From assembly GCA_964477035.1 (NCBI GenBank), contig CAYZCW010000001.1, positions 186,001 to 250,000 on the forward strand: a stretch of 64,000 nucleotides of DNA. The letters run 5' to 3'. This document shows, piece after piece, positions 27,401-35,135 of this stretch. Position numbers and translations under genes: made by a program. Below the pieces are notes generated by a model, which was given only the letters and a program-made list of their open reading frames with translations, was not told the origin of the DNA and did not search any database. The stretch comes from SLSG01 sp964477035. Lineage in GTDB: Bacteria > Bacteroidota > Bacteroidia > Bacteroidales > UBA7960. Within the stretch, counting starts at the first letter, position 1; the number at the start of each line of letters is the position of its first letter.

Positions 27401-27740
27401 GGCTGTCAACCCCCCAGAGCTGCACCTTGTTCTGACGCAGGGCACCCCCATCGGTGGTGGCGATGGCCTGGCTTTTCAACAGGGGGGCTGCCTGGATGCC
27501 GGGCCGGCTATCGAGTTCATGGGCCAGCAGGCTGGTAAACAGGCGTTCCCCCGCCGTCAGTGTGTGGGTGGTCTGTCCCAGCCGAAAAAATACCGCCTGC
27601 CGGAGGCTGGCCCGCATGGAGTCCCCGATGATCAGTGCCCCGCAGATGACGGCTGTGGCGATGGCAATTCCGGCCGCGCTGGCCAGGTGGGTGCCCGGGT
27701 AATGCCTTAGGGAGCGTAAGATGAGTTGCAGCAGCGTCAT
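24414..27740 (-). CDS. Large FtsX-type ABC transporter permease (1108 aa)
   Basis: An inner-membrane permease with TM1 at about 15-40 (SAAGIAIATAVICGALII) and a very large periplasmic domain to about 500. FtsX helices follow, with the loop RRQGQLRLMTSLGFRERMI, then a central Gly/Ala-rich helical pair (about 655-720). A second N-terminal-like segment NRLSWRNLRRNPLRSFTIIA comes next, and a terminal FtsX core with the loop ERRNETALLRSLGYR. It is longer than LolC/E or MacB and resembles the ~1100-residue permeases that pair with LolD-like ATPases. The partner ATPase starts 29 bp upstream. It is the last gene of the long minus-strand operon that reaches back to 42933. Confidence 0.93.
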   Translation of the reverse strand: MTLLQLILRSLRHYPGTHLASAAGIAIATAVICGALIIGDSMRASLRQAVFFRLGQTTHTLTAGERLFTSLLAHELDSRPGIQAAPLLKSQAIATTDGGALRQNKVQLWGVDSLFAAVSGTDMPLPEPGEVVINQRLASRLQAGPGMMITLHMRTTGPIPSNTPFVSDRDMTVTRRLRVRAVAGPEQLGNFNLQVSQSAPANAFVDLDWLSDIMDVEGGANLVAMLTAHPDDSLRMALQQSWQAADVNLKVEPVNSGGTGKLPAGAVPQDTLWKISSERVFIDDHLADVLTRQLPEGFSGLTYFVNSLSHGDRQTPYSFVSAADLPGHGLDPGQALINAWLASDLGIGPGDSLHMRYYEVGPLRELTEREAAFLVAGVLDMEEATTFRDLAPYLPGLSDAGDCRDWDTGVPIDLDAIRPADEDYWEDYRGTPKAFISLEQGQRLWQNRFGKLTTVIVSGDGQTPQHINRIITHHADPHRLEFRINPVASKGLHAAGGGVDFAGLFAGLGMFIIASGLLLASLLMALGIQRRQGQLRLMTSLGFRERMIRRILGGEALVATLAGALAGMLLAVGYSRLLLAGLNEIWHDIVRTEVLTLHVRTASLAAGFTGSALLGMAMALWRIRLAVRGDSGLAGPGGRTGGPVSSLPATAARTFHAASFRGRPLPALSAALALVSFSLAAYLVLTGQTQATLWWFVAGGLLLGAFLTGAGTALYSPPAAAGKPISLNRLSWRNLRRNPLRSFTIIALLAMGSFVILITAAHRRDPQKDALLPTGGTGGFQYVAETTVPVLRNLNLPATRLETGIPDGLQFVQFLSAYDDDASCLNLNLVENPRILATDPAGLRGRFTFSAMHSLADRDDPWGALDMDLNGLVPGVADQSVIQWGLGKKVGDTLTYLNARGEEVRVLLVGGLANSVFQGHLIMSSEHFMQHFPAAGGTDFFLIDAPGDPEVAEDLAFILRDHGWDMTTTAARLAGFNSVENTYLGIFFLMGALGMLLGTVGLAVILARNLLERRNETALLRSLGYRFYTLVRLFASEYLVLFLAGILAGGLPAALAAWPVFAEGSQNVSLPFLAAVFGGLILNGVAWIFLIASAMVRSLPLLPALRSD

Positions 27741-27769
27741 GGGGTTTTCCGGTTAGGGGGCGGATCTTG

Positions 27770-28468
27770 TCATGGCCGTTTGTCTCCCCCCGTTCGTTCG
27801 GCCAGGACGCCCTGCCGGAGCAGGCACACCCTGTTCATGCGTGAGGCGATGCTTTCGGCGTGGGTGGCCAGAATCAGGGTGATGCCCCTGTCACGGTGCG
27901 CCCCCATCAGGAGCTCCATGAGCCTTGCGGCATTTTCTTCGTCCAGGGAGCCGGTCGGCTCATCGGCCAGCAGCAGGCCGGGCTGGTTGATCAGGGCGCG
28001 GGCCACCGCGGCCCGCTGGCATTCTCCGCCCGAAAGCTCCCCGGGCTTGTGGTGGCGCTGTTCCCAGACACCCATCTGATGGAGCAGCTCCCGGGCACGC
28101 TCCCGGGCGGCGGCCATTTCCCCTTTGAGGGGCAGGACCGGCAGCAGCACGTTTTCGAGCAGGCTGCATTGGGGCAGCAGGTGGTGCATCTGGAATACGA
28201 AGCCGACGCGGCGGCTACGGTATTCCAGCACCTGCGAAGCCGTCATGTCGGTCAGTGATTCCTCCCCGACGCGGATGGTCCCGCTGTCCGGGCGGTCGAG
28301 AGAGCCCAGCAGGTTCAGCAGCGTGGTCTTGCCCGAGCCGGAGGGACCCATCAGGGCAAGTGTTTCTCCCGCGGCCACGTCCAGGCTGAGGCCCCTGAGT
28401 ACTTCGCGGGCGGTCCCGCCCAGGGCGTTGCGGTACGTTTTGTGTAAGTGGCGGACCTGGATACGCAT
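27770..28468 (-). CDS. ABC transporter ATP-binding protein, LolD/MacB type
   Basis: 232 residues, a complete ATPase. The Walker A is GPSGSGKTTL, the Q-loop region is VGFVFQMHHLLPQ, the signature is LSGGECQRAAVARAL, the Walker B is LLLADEPTGSLDEENA, and the His switch is LATHAES. The PTGSLD sequence after Walker B is typical of the LolD/MacB/FtsE group. It powers the FtsX permease 29 bp downstream and begins 12 bp after the glycosyltransferase stop. Confidence 0.96.
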   Translation of the reverse strand: MRIQVRHLHKTYRNALGGTAREVLRGLSLDVAAGETLALMGPSGSGKTTLLNLLGSLDRPDSGTIRVGEESLTDMTASQVLEYRSRRVGFVFQMHHLLPQCSLLENVLLPVLPLKGEMAAARERARELLHQMGVWEQRHHKPGELSGGECQRAAVARALINQPGLLLADEPTGSLDEENAARLMELLMGAHRDRGITLILATHAESIASRMNRVCLLRQGVLAERTGGDKRP

Positions 28469-28480
28469 CTTTTCAGGGGT

Positions 28481-29923
28481 TTAATTTTTAACAGCGGCTT
28501 CTGCGCCCGGTGCAGCAACCTCCCGGGCGGGGCTTGTGCCCGGCCCTTCGCCCCCGGAGGCGGCAACCACCTGCCGGTAGGTTCCGGTCATCCGGGTGGC
28601 CAGCCCATGGATGTTGAAAGGGCCTTCCGCAGCCAGCCTTGCCTGCCGGCTGAGGGCCTCCACCCGGGACGGGTCGGCCAGCAACTGCTCCAGGGCCTCT
28701 GCCAGGGACCCGGGGTCGTTTTCCGGGTAGGTCATCCCGCCTCCGGAGGCCTCCACAATCTCGGGGAAAGCACCCACGGCGGGTTGCACCACGGGAATGC
28801 CTGCCGCCATGGCTTCGGTCATGTATATGCCGAACGCTTCTCCCCCCCGTACCGGGACCGACAGCAGCATGACCCGGTCAAAAAAGGCGGTCCGCTCTTC
28901 CTGTTCGAAGTCGTGCAGGAACGTCACCTGTTTCTCCAGGCCCGCCGCGGCGACCTTCTGTTTCTGTTCCTTAAGGAACGGGCCGTCGTCGGCCGTCTGT
29001 CCCCCGGTGAGCAGGAGTCCAACATCCTGGTGGCCCGGTCGTTGCTTCAACAGCAGAAAGGCGTCCACCAGAATGTCCAGGCCGTTTTCCCGGCACATGC
29101 GGGAGAGGAAGCCGATGGTCCGTGGTTTTTCCGATGCATTCACGTAGTGGTAGTCATCCGGGTCGATCCCCAGGTGCAGGGTGGTGATTTTGTCCTCCGT
29201 CAGTCCCAGCCGCCCCTTCATGAAACCGGTATAATACCGGCTGACGGACAGGAAGCGGTCGATGTCGGCCGCCCGTTCCTGCATCAGGGCCCATACCTGC
29301 CGGGCAAAGGCGGGCCGCATCACATCCACCCACACATGTTCATCCTGCAGGGAGCAGACCACCGGCACCCCGAGCCGCTCCCGGAGCCGCCGGGCCATGC
29401 CCACGAGCAACGCATTGGAGAGGTGGACCACATCGGGCCTGAAATGGGTTTCCAGCCAGTGGACCAGCTTATCCAGTTCCTGGTTTTGCAGGCCCTGCTC
29501 ACCCATGAGCATGGACACGGTCATTTCCTCCAGGCCCGTGGCACGGGTTGAGTTGGCCATCCCGGCGGCCAGTTTCAACATGGGTCGGGCATTCAGTAGC
29601 CTGTCCACCCATTCCGGCGCATGGCGAAAAAGCGGGAAGCGCTGTTTCAGGTAAAGGCTGATTGCCCCGTAAAAGACCGGGGTCATGCCCTGGTCTGTGT
29701 CGTGGGAGAACAGGGGCAGGTACATGGGAATCTTGATGGCATCATGTCCCTGCCGGCGGAGCGCGTCGAACAATTTACTGTCTCTCAAGCAGTTGCCGCA
29801 GTAAAAGCTGCCACCCGATCCCGGGATGATGTGGGCGATCTTTAAGGGGGCTTCCTCCCGGACCCTGATGCCGTTGTTTGAAAAATATTGGTTGGGGTTT
29901 GTCATGGTATGTGTTGCATTCAT
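28481..29923 (-). CDS. Glycosyltransferase family 4 (GT-B fold)
   Basis: 480 residues. The N-terminal acceptor domain opens with KIAHIIPGSGGSFYCGNCLRD, here with a Cys pair in CGNC. The C-terminal donor domain has the retaining GT4 signature: GFLSRMCRENGLDILVDAF, then GGEAFGIYMTEAMAAGIPVV with the E-x7-E pair, then VGAFPEIV. It uses a nucleotide-sugar donor in the cytoplasm. Its acceptor is unknown. It lies between a propeller gene and the ABC transporter in the long redox operon. The ATG at 29923 gives a 37-bp gap from the upstream gene; an ATG at 29905 is also possible. The C-terminal 30 residues are Ala/Pro/Gly-rich and probably unstructured. Confidence 0.92.
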   Translation of the reverse strand: MNATHTMTNPNQYFSNNGIRVREEAPLKIAHIIPGSGGSFYCGNCLRDSKLFDALRRQGHDAIKIPMYLPLFSHDTDQGMTPVFYGAISLYLKQRFPLFRHAPEWVDRLLNARPMLKLAAGMANSTRATGLEEMTVSMLMGEQGLQNQELDKLVHWLETHFRPDVVHLSNALLVGMARRLRERLGVPVVCSLQDEHVWVDVMRPAFARQVWALMQERAADIDRFLSVSRYYTGFMKGRLGLTEDKITTLHLGIDPDDYHYVNASEKPRTIGFLSRMCRENGLDILVDAFLLLKQRPGHQDVGLLLTGGQTADDGPFLKEQKQKVAAAGLEKQVTFLHDFEQEERTAFFDRVMLLSVPVRGGEAFGIYMTEAMAAGIPVVQPAVGAFPEIVEASGGGMTYPENDPGSLAEALEQLLADPSRVEALSRQARLAAEGPFNIHGLATRMTGTYRQVVAASGGEGPGTSPAREVAAPGAEAAVKN

Positions 29924-29960
29924 GGTTTTCGTCGGATGGGTCAGGCTTTGCAGCAGGGCT

Positions 29961-31079
29961 TTACGGGGCCCCGAAGCAATAGATGCTGCCGTCCTGGGCG
30001 CCAACAATGATCTGGCCCTGGCTGAAGGCAGGGGAGCCGATCACGGGACTGCCCAGCTCATAAGTCCACCGGATGCTCCCGTCCCGCTGGTCGAGCAGCA
30101 ACAGGTCGCCCCTCATGTTGGCCACCAGCAGGTGGCTGCCACCGGCCAGTGGCGGGGCATCGACCCGGCTTCCGGTATTGCGCTGCCACAAAAGCCTGCC
30201 GGTGTCTTTGTCCAGGCAATACACGAAACGGTCGCGGCTGCCGATGAACACGCGGTCGCCCGACAGGGCAGGGGAGCCGATGAAAGGCAGCCGGCGGTCG
30301 CGGCTTTCAAACTGCCAGAGGATCCGTCCCTGCCGGTAGTCCACGCAGGAGAACACCCCGTCATAGTCGCCCACCCAGGCATTGCCGTCCTCCAGCGCGG
30401 CGGCCCCGGCCACGTAGGTGGCGATCTCAACCGTCCCTGTGGCCTGACCTCCGGGGATGTCCACCACGTGCAGCAGCCCGTCGCAGCCCCCGAAGACGGC
30501 CTGCCGGCCCTCTATGGCCACCGCCGCATTCAGGTAGTTCTGGGCTTCGTACTTCCACAGGCCCTTTCCGGTGGAGGCATCCACACAATGCAGGTAGTAG
30601 TCATAGGCCCCCACCAGGATATAGTGCCTTTGTCCGTCCGACCACCAGTTGGGGGCCGCCATGATCTGATTGCCTGCCTCGTAGCGCCATAATAAGCGGC
30701 CGTCTTCGAGCCCCAGGGCATACAGGAAACCGCTCAGATCCCCTATATACACCGTGTTGCCGCGGATCAGGGCCGGGGCTTCGATGGCGTTGTCCGCCTC
30801 AAAGCGCCACAGCGGCTTTCCCTGCCTGTCGAGGCAGTACACCGTGCCGTCGGTGCTGCCTGCCACGATCCGGCCGTCTTTGACCACCGGGCTGGACTTG
30901 ATCTCTCCCCCCGTGTTATACGTCCATTGAAGGCGGATGCCGGCAGGCAGCTCTGCAGCGGTCGCACCCCGGAGTGCCTGCCCACCCCGGTATTCGGGCC
31001 AGTCGGCCGAAGCCACCGCCGGCAGAAGGAGGAGGCATGCCGTCAAAAGCCGGTGCAGGAAATTGTTTTTTGCTGTCAT
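29961..31079 (-). CDS. PQQ/BamB-like beta-propeller protein, secreted
   Basis: 372 residues. A Sec signal peptide (FLHRLLTACLLLLPAVASA) is followed by the lead-in DWPEYRGGQA and about seven or eight PQQ-like blades with recurring YCLD...G..LWR / LW(K/Q) motifs (for example YCLDRQGKPLWRFEA, HCVDASTGKGLWKYEA, YCLDKDTGRLLWQRNT). It is periplasmic. Such repeats occur both in true PQQ dehydrogenases and in cofactor-free BamB-like scaffolds; I see no quinoprotein metal or PQQ ligand set. It overlaps the flavoprotein gene by 4 nt (ATGA), linking it to the redox enzymes. Confidence 0.93.
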   Translation of the reverse strand: MTAKNNFLHRLLTACLLLLPAVASADWPEYRGGQALRGATAAELPAGIRLQWTYNTGGEIKSSPVVKDGRIVAGSTDGTVYCLDRQGKPLWRFEADNAIEAPALIRGNTVYIGDLSGFLYALGLEDGRLLWRYEAGNQIMAAPNWWSDGQRHYILVGAYDYYLHCVDASTGKGLWKYEAQNYLNAAVAIEGRQAVFGGCDGLLHVVDIPGGQATGTVEIATYVAGAAALEDGNAWVGDYDGVFSCVDYRQGRILWQFESRDRRLPFIGSPALSGDRVFIGSRDRFVYCLDKDTGRLLWQRNTGSRVDAPPLAGGSHLLVANMRGDLLLLDQRDGSIRWTYELGSPVIGSPAFSQGQIIVGAQDGSIYCFGAP

Positions 31080-32707
31080 GTCTCGTTTGTTTTTGTTGCG
31101 GCATCCGGAGGGCGATCGTACCCTGTCCGGAGGGAATCTGCCTTCCTGGCTTCATCCCCATCCGACAATAATGCCAGGGCACCCGTCGGACAGGCTGCGG
31201 CCACTTGCCGGGCGGTTCGTGCCAGGGCCTTTTCGGTGGATTCGCCAAAGGGAGCGCCCACCACCACGTCGAACCCCCTCCCGATGAAAGTGAATCCGAA
31301 CGCTTCCCGGTGTCTGGCGGTGAGGCGCACGCAAATGCCGCACTTGATGCATTTCCCGGGCTCATAGACCACCTCGGGGTGCTGCATGAATTTTTTGACG
31401 GGTGTCCGTCCCGACAGCCTGAACCGGTTCCGGGAGGCCCCATAACTTTCTGCCAGGTCACGCAGGCGGCAGCTGTCCGGCTTGCGGCAATCGCAATGCA
31501 GGCAGCGGGCCGCCTCCTCGCGGGCTTGCCCGGCTTCAAGGCCTTCGCCGGGTCTGGCCGGCTCCCGGCGGCCTGTGGACGATCCTTCCCGGAGGTATTC
31601 TGCAAACTCCTGCTCCAGGAGCCGGCCGAGGCTGGAGTTGAAACGGCGCGGCCTGCCGGTGACAGGGAGGCCTCCCAGCAGCTGGGCGACGGCCATGGCT
31701 GCTTCCCTTCCCTGACCTGCCGAGCGGATGGCCAGGCGCGAGGGACGCGTGGCGTTGCCGATGGCGAATACCCCATCAAGGTTGGTCTGGAAGGTGTGGC
31801 GGGCCACCCGGACCTGTTTGCCGTTCATGTCGAGTCCCCACGTTCCGGCATGATGGGCATCGCCGCCGGTGGCCACGACCACCGCATCATGGGAATGCCT
31901 CAGGTTGCGGAACTCCCCGGCTCCGATGGTTTGTCCCATATGGAAGACCACCCCCGTCTCCCGTATGGCCGCCACCTCCCGGTCGAGCACGGCCTTGTCG
32001 AGCTGCCTGTCGGGAATGGCGGTGCGCAGCGCCCCTCCCGGCAGGGGATTGGCATCATACACCTCTGCCTGTATCCCCGCCAGCTGCAGGTAATAGGCGG
32101 CGGAAAGCCCGGCGGGGCCGGCCCCGATCACGGCCACCCGTTTGCCGGTGGATGGCAGGGAGGCAGGGGGGGGGGCAGGGGGTGCCTCATCGGCGGCAAA
32201 GCGCTTGAGCAGGCAGACGGACACCGCCTCATCGACCGGCTTGCGCTTGCAGGCCCCTTCGCAGGGGGCCGGGCAGATCCTGCCCAGTACCGCGGGCAGG
32301 GCAATGTCGCGGCGTACCACCTCCAGGGCCCCGGCCGTGTCCCCGGCGGCGATCAGCCGGTTCATCCGGGGGATGTCCATGAAGGCGGGACAGGCCAGGC
32401 GGCAGGGTGCCTCGCAATCGCCCGCATGTTCCGACAACAACAGTTCCAGGGCCGTCCTTCGTGCTTCGGTCAGTTCATCATCTTCCGTGAGGATGTCCAT
32501 GCCGGGAACCACCTTCACGGAGCAGGAGGGCAGGAGGGTGCCGGTGCCCCGTTCCTTCACCAGGCAAACCATGCAGGAAGTAAAATGCTCCAGCCCTTGC
32601 CCGTGACAAAGGGCGGGCACCCGGGCCCCGGCCTTGCCGGCCGCTTCCAGCAGGCTGCTGCCCTCCTCTGCGTCGATGTCTTTACCGTTTATCCTGATTC
32701 GGATCAT
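31076..32707 (-). CDS. GltD/StnA-like iron-sulfur flavoprotein lacking the NAD(P)H domain
   Basis: 543 residues. An N-terminal [2Fe-2S] ferredoxin/NuoG-like domain (1-75) has Cys in VPALCHG, FTSCMVC and PSCSVK. The GltD-type adrenodoxin-reductase part follows, with two cluster motifs CEAPCRLACP and CPAPCEGACKR, the FAD site VAVIGAGPAGLSAA and the closing GVFAIGNATRPS. Only about 120 residues separate those two FAD motifs, whereas GltD/NfnB proteins have roughly 270-290, so the second (NAD(P)H) Rossmann domain is missing. The C-terminal part has ARCLHCDC...SC and CIKCGICV with a remote ACPTGA. Electrons would have to come from the NuoEF protein encoded 40 bp upstream. The ATG at 32707 is chosen because the frame upstream runs into that gene. 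Confidence 0.88.
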   Translation of the reverse strand: MIRIRINGKDIDAEEGSSLLEAAGKAGARVPALCHGQGLEHFTSCMVCLVKERGTGTLLPSCSVKVVPGMDILTEDDELTEARRTALELLLSEHAGDCEAPCRLACPAFMDIPRMNRLIAAGDTAGALEVVRRDIALPAVLGRICPAPCEGACKRKPVDEAVSVCLLKRFAADEAPPAPPPASLPSTGKRVAVIGAGPAGLSAAYYLQLAGIQAEVYDANPLPGGALRTAIPDRQLDKAVLDREVAAIRETGVVFHMGQTIGAGEFRNLRHSHDAVVVATGGDAHHAGTWGLDMNGKQVRVARHTFQTNLDGVFAIGNATRPSRLAIRSAGQGREAAMAVAQLLGGLPVTGRPRRFNSSLGRLLEQEFAEYLREGSSTGRREPARPGEGLEAGQAREEAARCLHCDCRKPDSCRLRDLAESYGASRNRFRLSGRTPVKKFMQHPEVVYEPGKCIKCGICVRLTARHREAFGFTFIGRGFDVVVGAPFGESTEKALARTARQVAAACPTGALALLSDGDEARKADSLRTGYDRPPDAATKTNET

Positions 32708-32747
32708 GTCGTTTTCTGTTGGCCGGCCTCTTGGCGGCAGGGATGCT

Positions 32748-35078
32748 TCAGCCCGCCGTGATGGCATCCGACGGGCAGGCCTGCCGGCAGATGTCGCAAC
32801 GGGTGCAAAGCGTGTTGTCAATTTCGTGTTTCCGGTGGGGGGTGAAGGCGATGGCACCGGCAGGACATTCCTGGGCGCAGATCGTGCAGCCGATACAGCG
32901 GTCATTCACCGAATAGGTGATCAGTTCCTTGCAACGCCCCGTGGGGCATTTTCCCTGCAGGTGCGCCAGGTATTCCTCCCGGAAATAGTGCAGGGTCGAC
33001 AGCACGGGGTTCGGCGCCGTCTTGCCCAGCCCGCAAAGGCTGCCCTTCTTGGTCCAGGCGGCCAGGTATTCCAGTTCTTCCAGGTCTTTTTCCACCGCCG
33101 TTCCCGCACACAGTCGGTCCATGATGTCCAGCATGCGGCGGGTGCCCACGCGGCAGAAGGTGCACTTGCCGCAGGATTCGCTCTGGGTGAACGACAGGAA
33201 ATAGCGTGCGATGTCCACCATGCAGTCGGTCTCGTCCAGCACGACCAGTCCGCCGGATCCCATCATGGCCCCCACCTCGCCCAGGGATTCGAAGTCGACC
33301 GGCCGGTCGGCCAGAAAATGGGGGATGCAGCCCCCGGAGGGCCCCCCGATCTGAACAGCTTTCAGCTTGCGTCCTCCCTGCACCCCGCCGCCGATGTCCT
33401 CCACGATCTGGCGGACGGTGATGCCCATGGGCACCTCAATGAGTCCCCCGCGGCGGATCTTACCGGCCAGGGCAAACACTTTGGTGCCCGAACTGTTTTT
33501 GGTGCCGATGCCTGCAAAGCGCTGGGCGCCCTGGTCCAGGATCCAGGGGATCTGGGCGAATGTCTCGGTGTTGTTGATCAGCGTCGGATGGTTCCACAGC
33601 CCCTGCACGGCCGGATAGGGCGGCCTGAGCCTGGGAAAGCCCCGCCGCCCCTCCATGGAGGCGATCAGGGCGGTCTCCTCCCCGCAGACGAAGGCCCCGG
33701 CCCCTTCCTTGACGTCGATGTCGAAGCCGAAACCGCTTCCCAGGATGTCCATGCCGACGATTCCCATCTGGTAGCAGGCCTCCAGGGCCTGCCGGATGCG
33801 TTTCACCGCCAGGGGGTATTCGGCCCGGATGTACAGGTAGCCCCGGATAGCCCCCGTAGCCCAGGCGCCGATCAGCATGCCCTCGATGATGCGGTAGGGA
33901 TAGGATTCCAGCAGCATGCGGTCCATGAAGGCCCCCGGATCCCCTTCGTCCCCGTTGCACACCAGGTATTTGACAGGGTCCTCCTGCCGGGCCATGGTGT
34001 CCCATTTGAGTCCCGTCGGATAGCCCGCTCCGCCCCGCCCTTTGATGCCGCTGGCCCTGACTGTTTCAATCACTTCGGCAGGCGGCATGGCCAGGGCCTT
34101 TTTGAGTCCGGCGAACCCTCCGCGGTCCAGGTACTCCTGCAGGTCGACCGGGTTGATGATGCCGCGGTGCTCGGTGGCGATGGGAACCTGGTTTCCCAGG
34201 AAGGCCGCCACGTGTTTTTCGCGCACATCCAGTTCATGCCGTTCCACCCCTTCCCAGTGCCCGTCATACTGGATTTGCTCCACCAGGTGTCCGAGGCGGT
34301 TCTTCAGGCGGCGCAGCAGGCCTGCGGGACGAAAATGGCGGTCCAGGATGGAGGGGATGTCGGGGGGGGACACCCGGGCATAGAGCTTTGGCTTGCCGTT
34401 TTTTGGAAGGACCTCCACCAGGGGCACCTGGTGGCACATGCCGACGCATCCGACGTGCTTGATGGCCACCTGCAGGTGGCCTTTGTGTATGGTTTCTTCG
34501 ACGGCCTGGCGGATGTCGTCACTCCCGCTGGCGATGCAGCAGGACCCCAGCCCGATGCGCACCTCCCCCTGCAATTCCTCCATGGTGGAGGCGTCCAGGT
34601 GGACCGGCCCGGTGCCGTTGCTGCGGGAAATAAAATCGTCCAGAACGGCCCTGGCTTTGGCCGGGGTCACATGACCGTAAGTGGTGTTGTCGATCTGTAC
34701 CACCGGGGCGAGGGTGCAGCAGCCCAGGCAGCTGACCTTTTCAAGGGTGAAGAGGCGGTCGGCGTCTGTGTCCTGCCCCTCACCTATGTGCAGTTCCCGG
34801 CGGAGGGCGTCATGCACCAGCCCTGCCCCCTTCACGTGGCATGCCGTGCCCACGCACACCTTGACCAGGTGCCTACCGGCCGGCTCGAAGCGGAACTGGG
34901 AGTAGAAGCTGGCCACCCCCACCAGGTCGGCCGGGCTGATGCCGGTGGTGTCGCATACCCGCCTGAGGGCCTCCTCCGGCAGGTAGTTGAACTCCTTCTG
35001 TATGGCCTGGAGTATGGGAATGACGGCTTCCCTGCCGGTCCCTTTCTGTGCGACAATATGGTCGATGGTGTCCTTCAT
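32748..35078 (-). CDS. NuoE-NuoF fusion, NADH-oxidising flavo-iron-sulfur subunit
   Basis: 776 residues. Residues 1-150 are a NuoE-type thioredoxin-like [2Fe-2S] domain (VCVGTACHVKG, VSCLGCC). Residues 165-245 form a second [2Fe-2S] domain with SCC and GCVGMC. Residues 270-690 are NuoF with the FMN/NADH sites GRGGAGYPTGLKW, CNGDEGDPGAF and GAGAFVCGEETAL. The [4Fe-4S] motif is ESCGKCTFCRVGTRRM. The C-terminus adds two [4Fe-4S] ferredoxin motifs (CIGCTICAQECP, CTRCDICRQACP). The order after NuoE matches HydB/HndC/StnB of electron-bifurcating enzymes, where NuoE is normally a separate subunit. No hydrogenase or formate dehydrogenase is adjacent; the partner is the flavoprotein downstream. Confidence 0.95.
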   Translation of the reverse strand: MKDTIDHIVAQKGTGREAVIPILQAIQKEFNYLPEEALRRVCDTTGISPADLVGVASFYSQFRFEPAGRHLVKVCVGTACHVKGAGLVHDALRRELHIGEGQDTDADRLFTLEKVSCLGCCTLAPVVQIDNTTYGHVTPAKARAVLDDFISRSNGTGPVHLDASTMEELQGEVRIGLGSCCIASGSDDIRQAVEETIHKGHLQVAIKHVGCVGMCHQVPLVEVLPKNGKPKLYARVSPPDIPSILDRHFRPAGLLRRLKNRLGHLVEQIQYDGHWEGVERHELDVREKHVAAFLGNQVPIATEHRGIINPVDLQEYLDRGGFAGLKKALAMPPAEVIETVRASGIKGRGGAGYPTGLKWDTMARQEDPVKYLVCNGDEGDPGAFMDRMLLESYPYRIIEGMLIGAWATGAIRGYLYIRAEYPLAVKRIRQALEACYQMGIVGMDILGSGFGFDIDVKEGAGAFVCGEETALIASMEGRRGFPRLRPPYPAVQGLWNHPTLINNTETFAQIPWILDQGAQRFAGIGTKNSSGTKVFALAGKIRRGGLIEVPMGITVRQIVEDIGGGVQGGRKLKAVQIGGPSGGCIPHFLADRPVDFESLGEVGAMMGSGGLVVLDETDCMVDIARYFLSFTQSESCGKCTFCRVGTRRMLDIMDRLCAGTAVEKDLEELEYLAAWTKKGSLCGLGKTAPNPVLSTLHYFREEYLAHLQGKCPTGRCKELITYSVNDRCIGCTICAQECPAGAIAFTPHRKHEIDNTLCTRCDICRQACPSDAITAG

Positions 35079-35135
35079 TTTTTTGCGAGCGCCTGCCTGG
35101 TCTCCGGCGGCAGGTGTTTCCGGGCCCTTTTCATT

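Noticed and set aside
31205..32761. 518-codon open frame on the plus strand
   Set aside because: Antisense to the flavoprotein with its Cys and FAD motifs; composition is typical of antisense frames.
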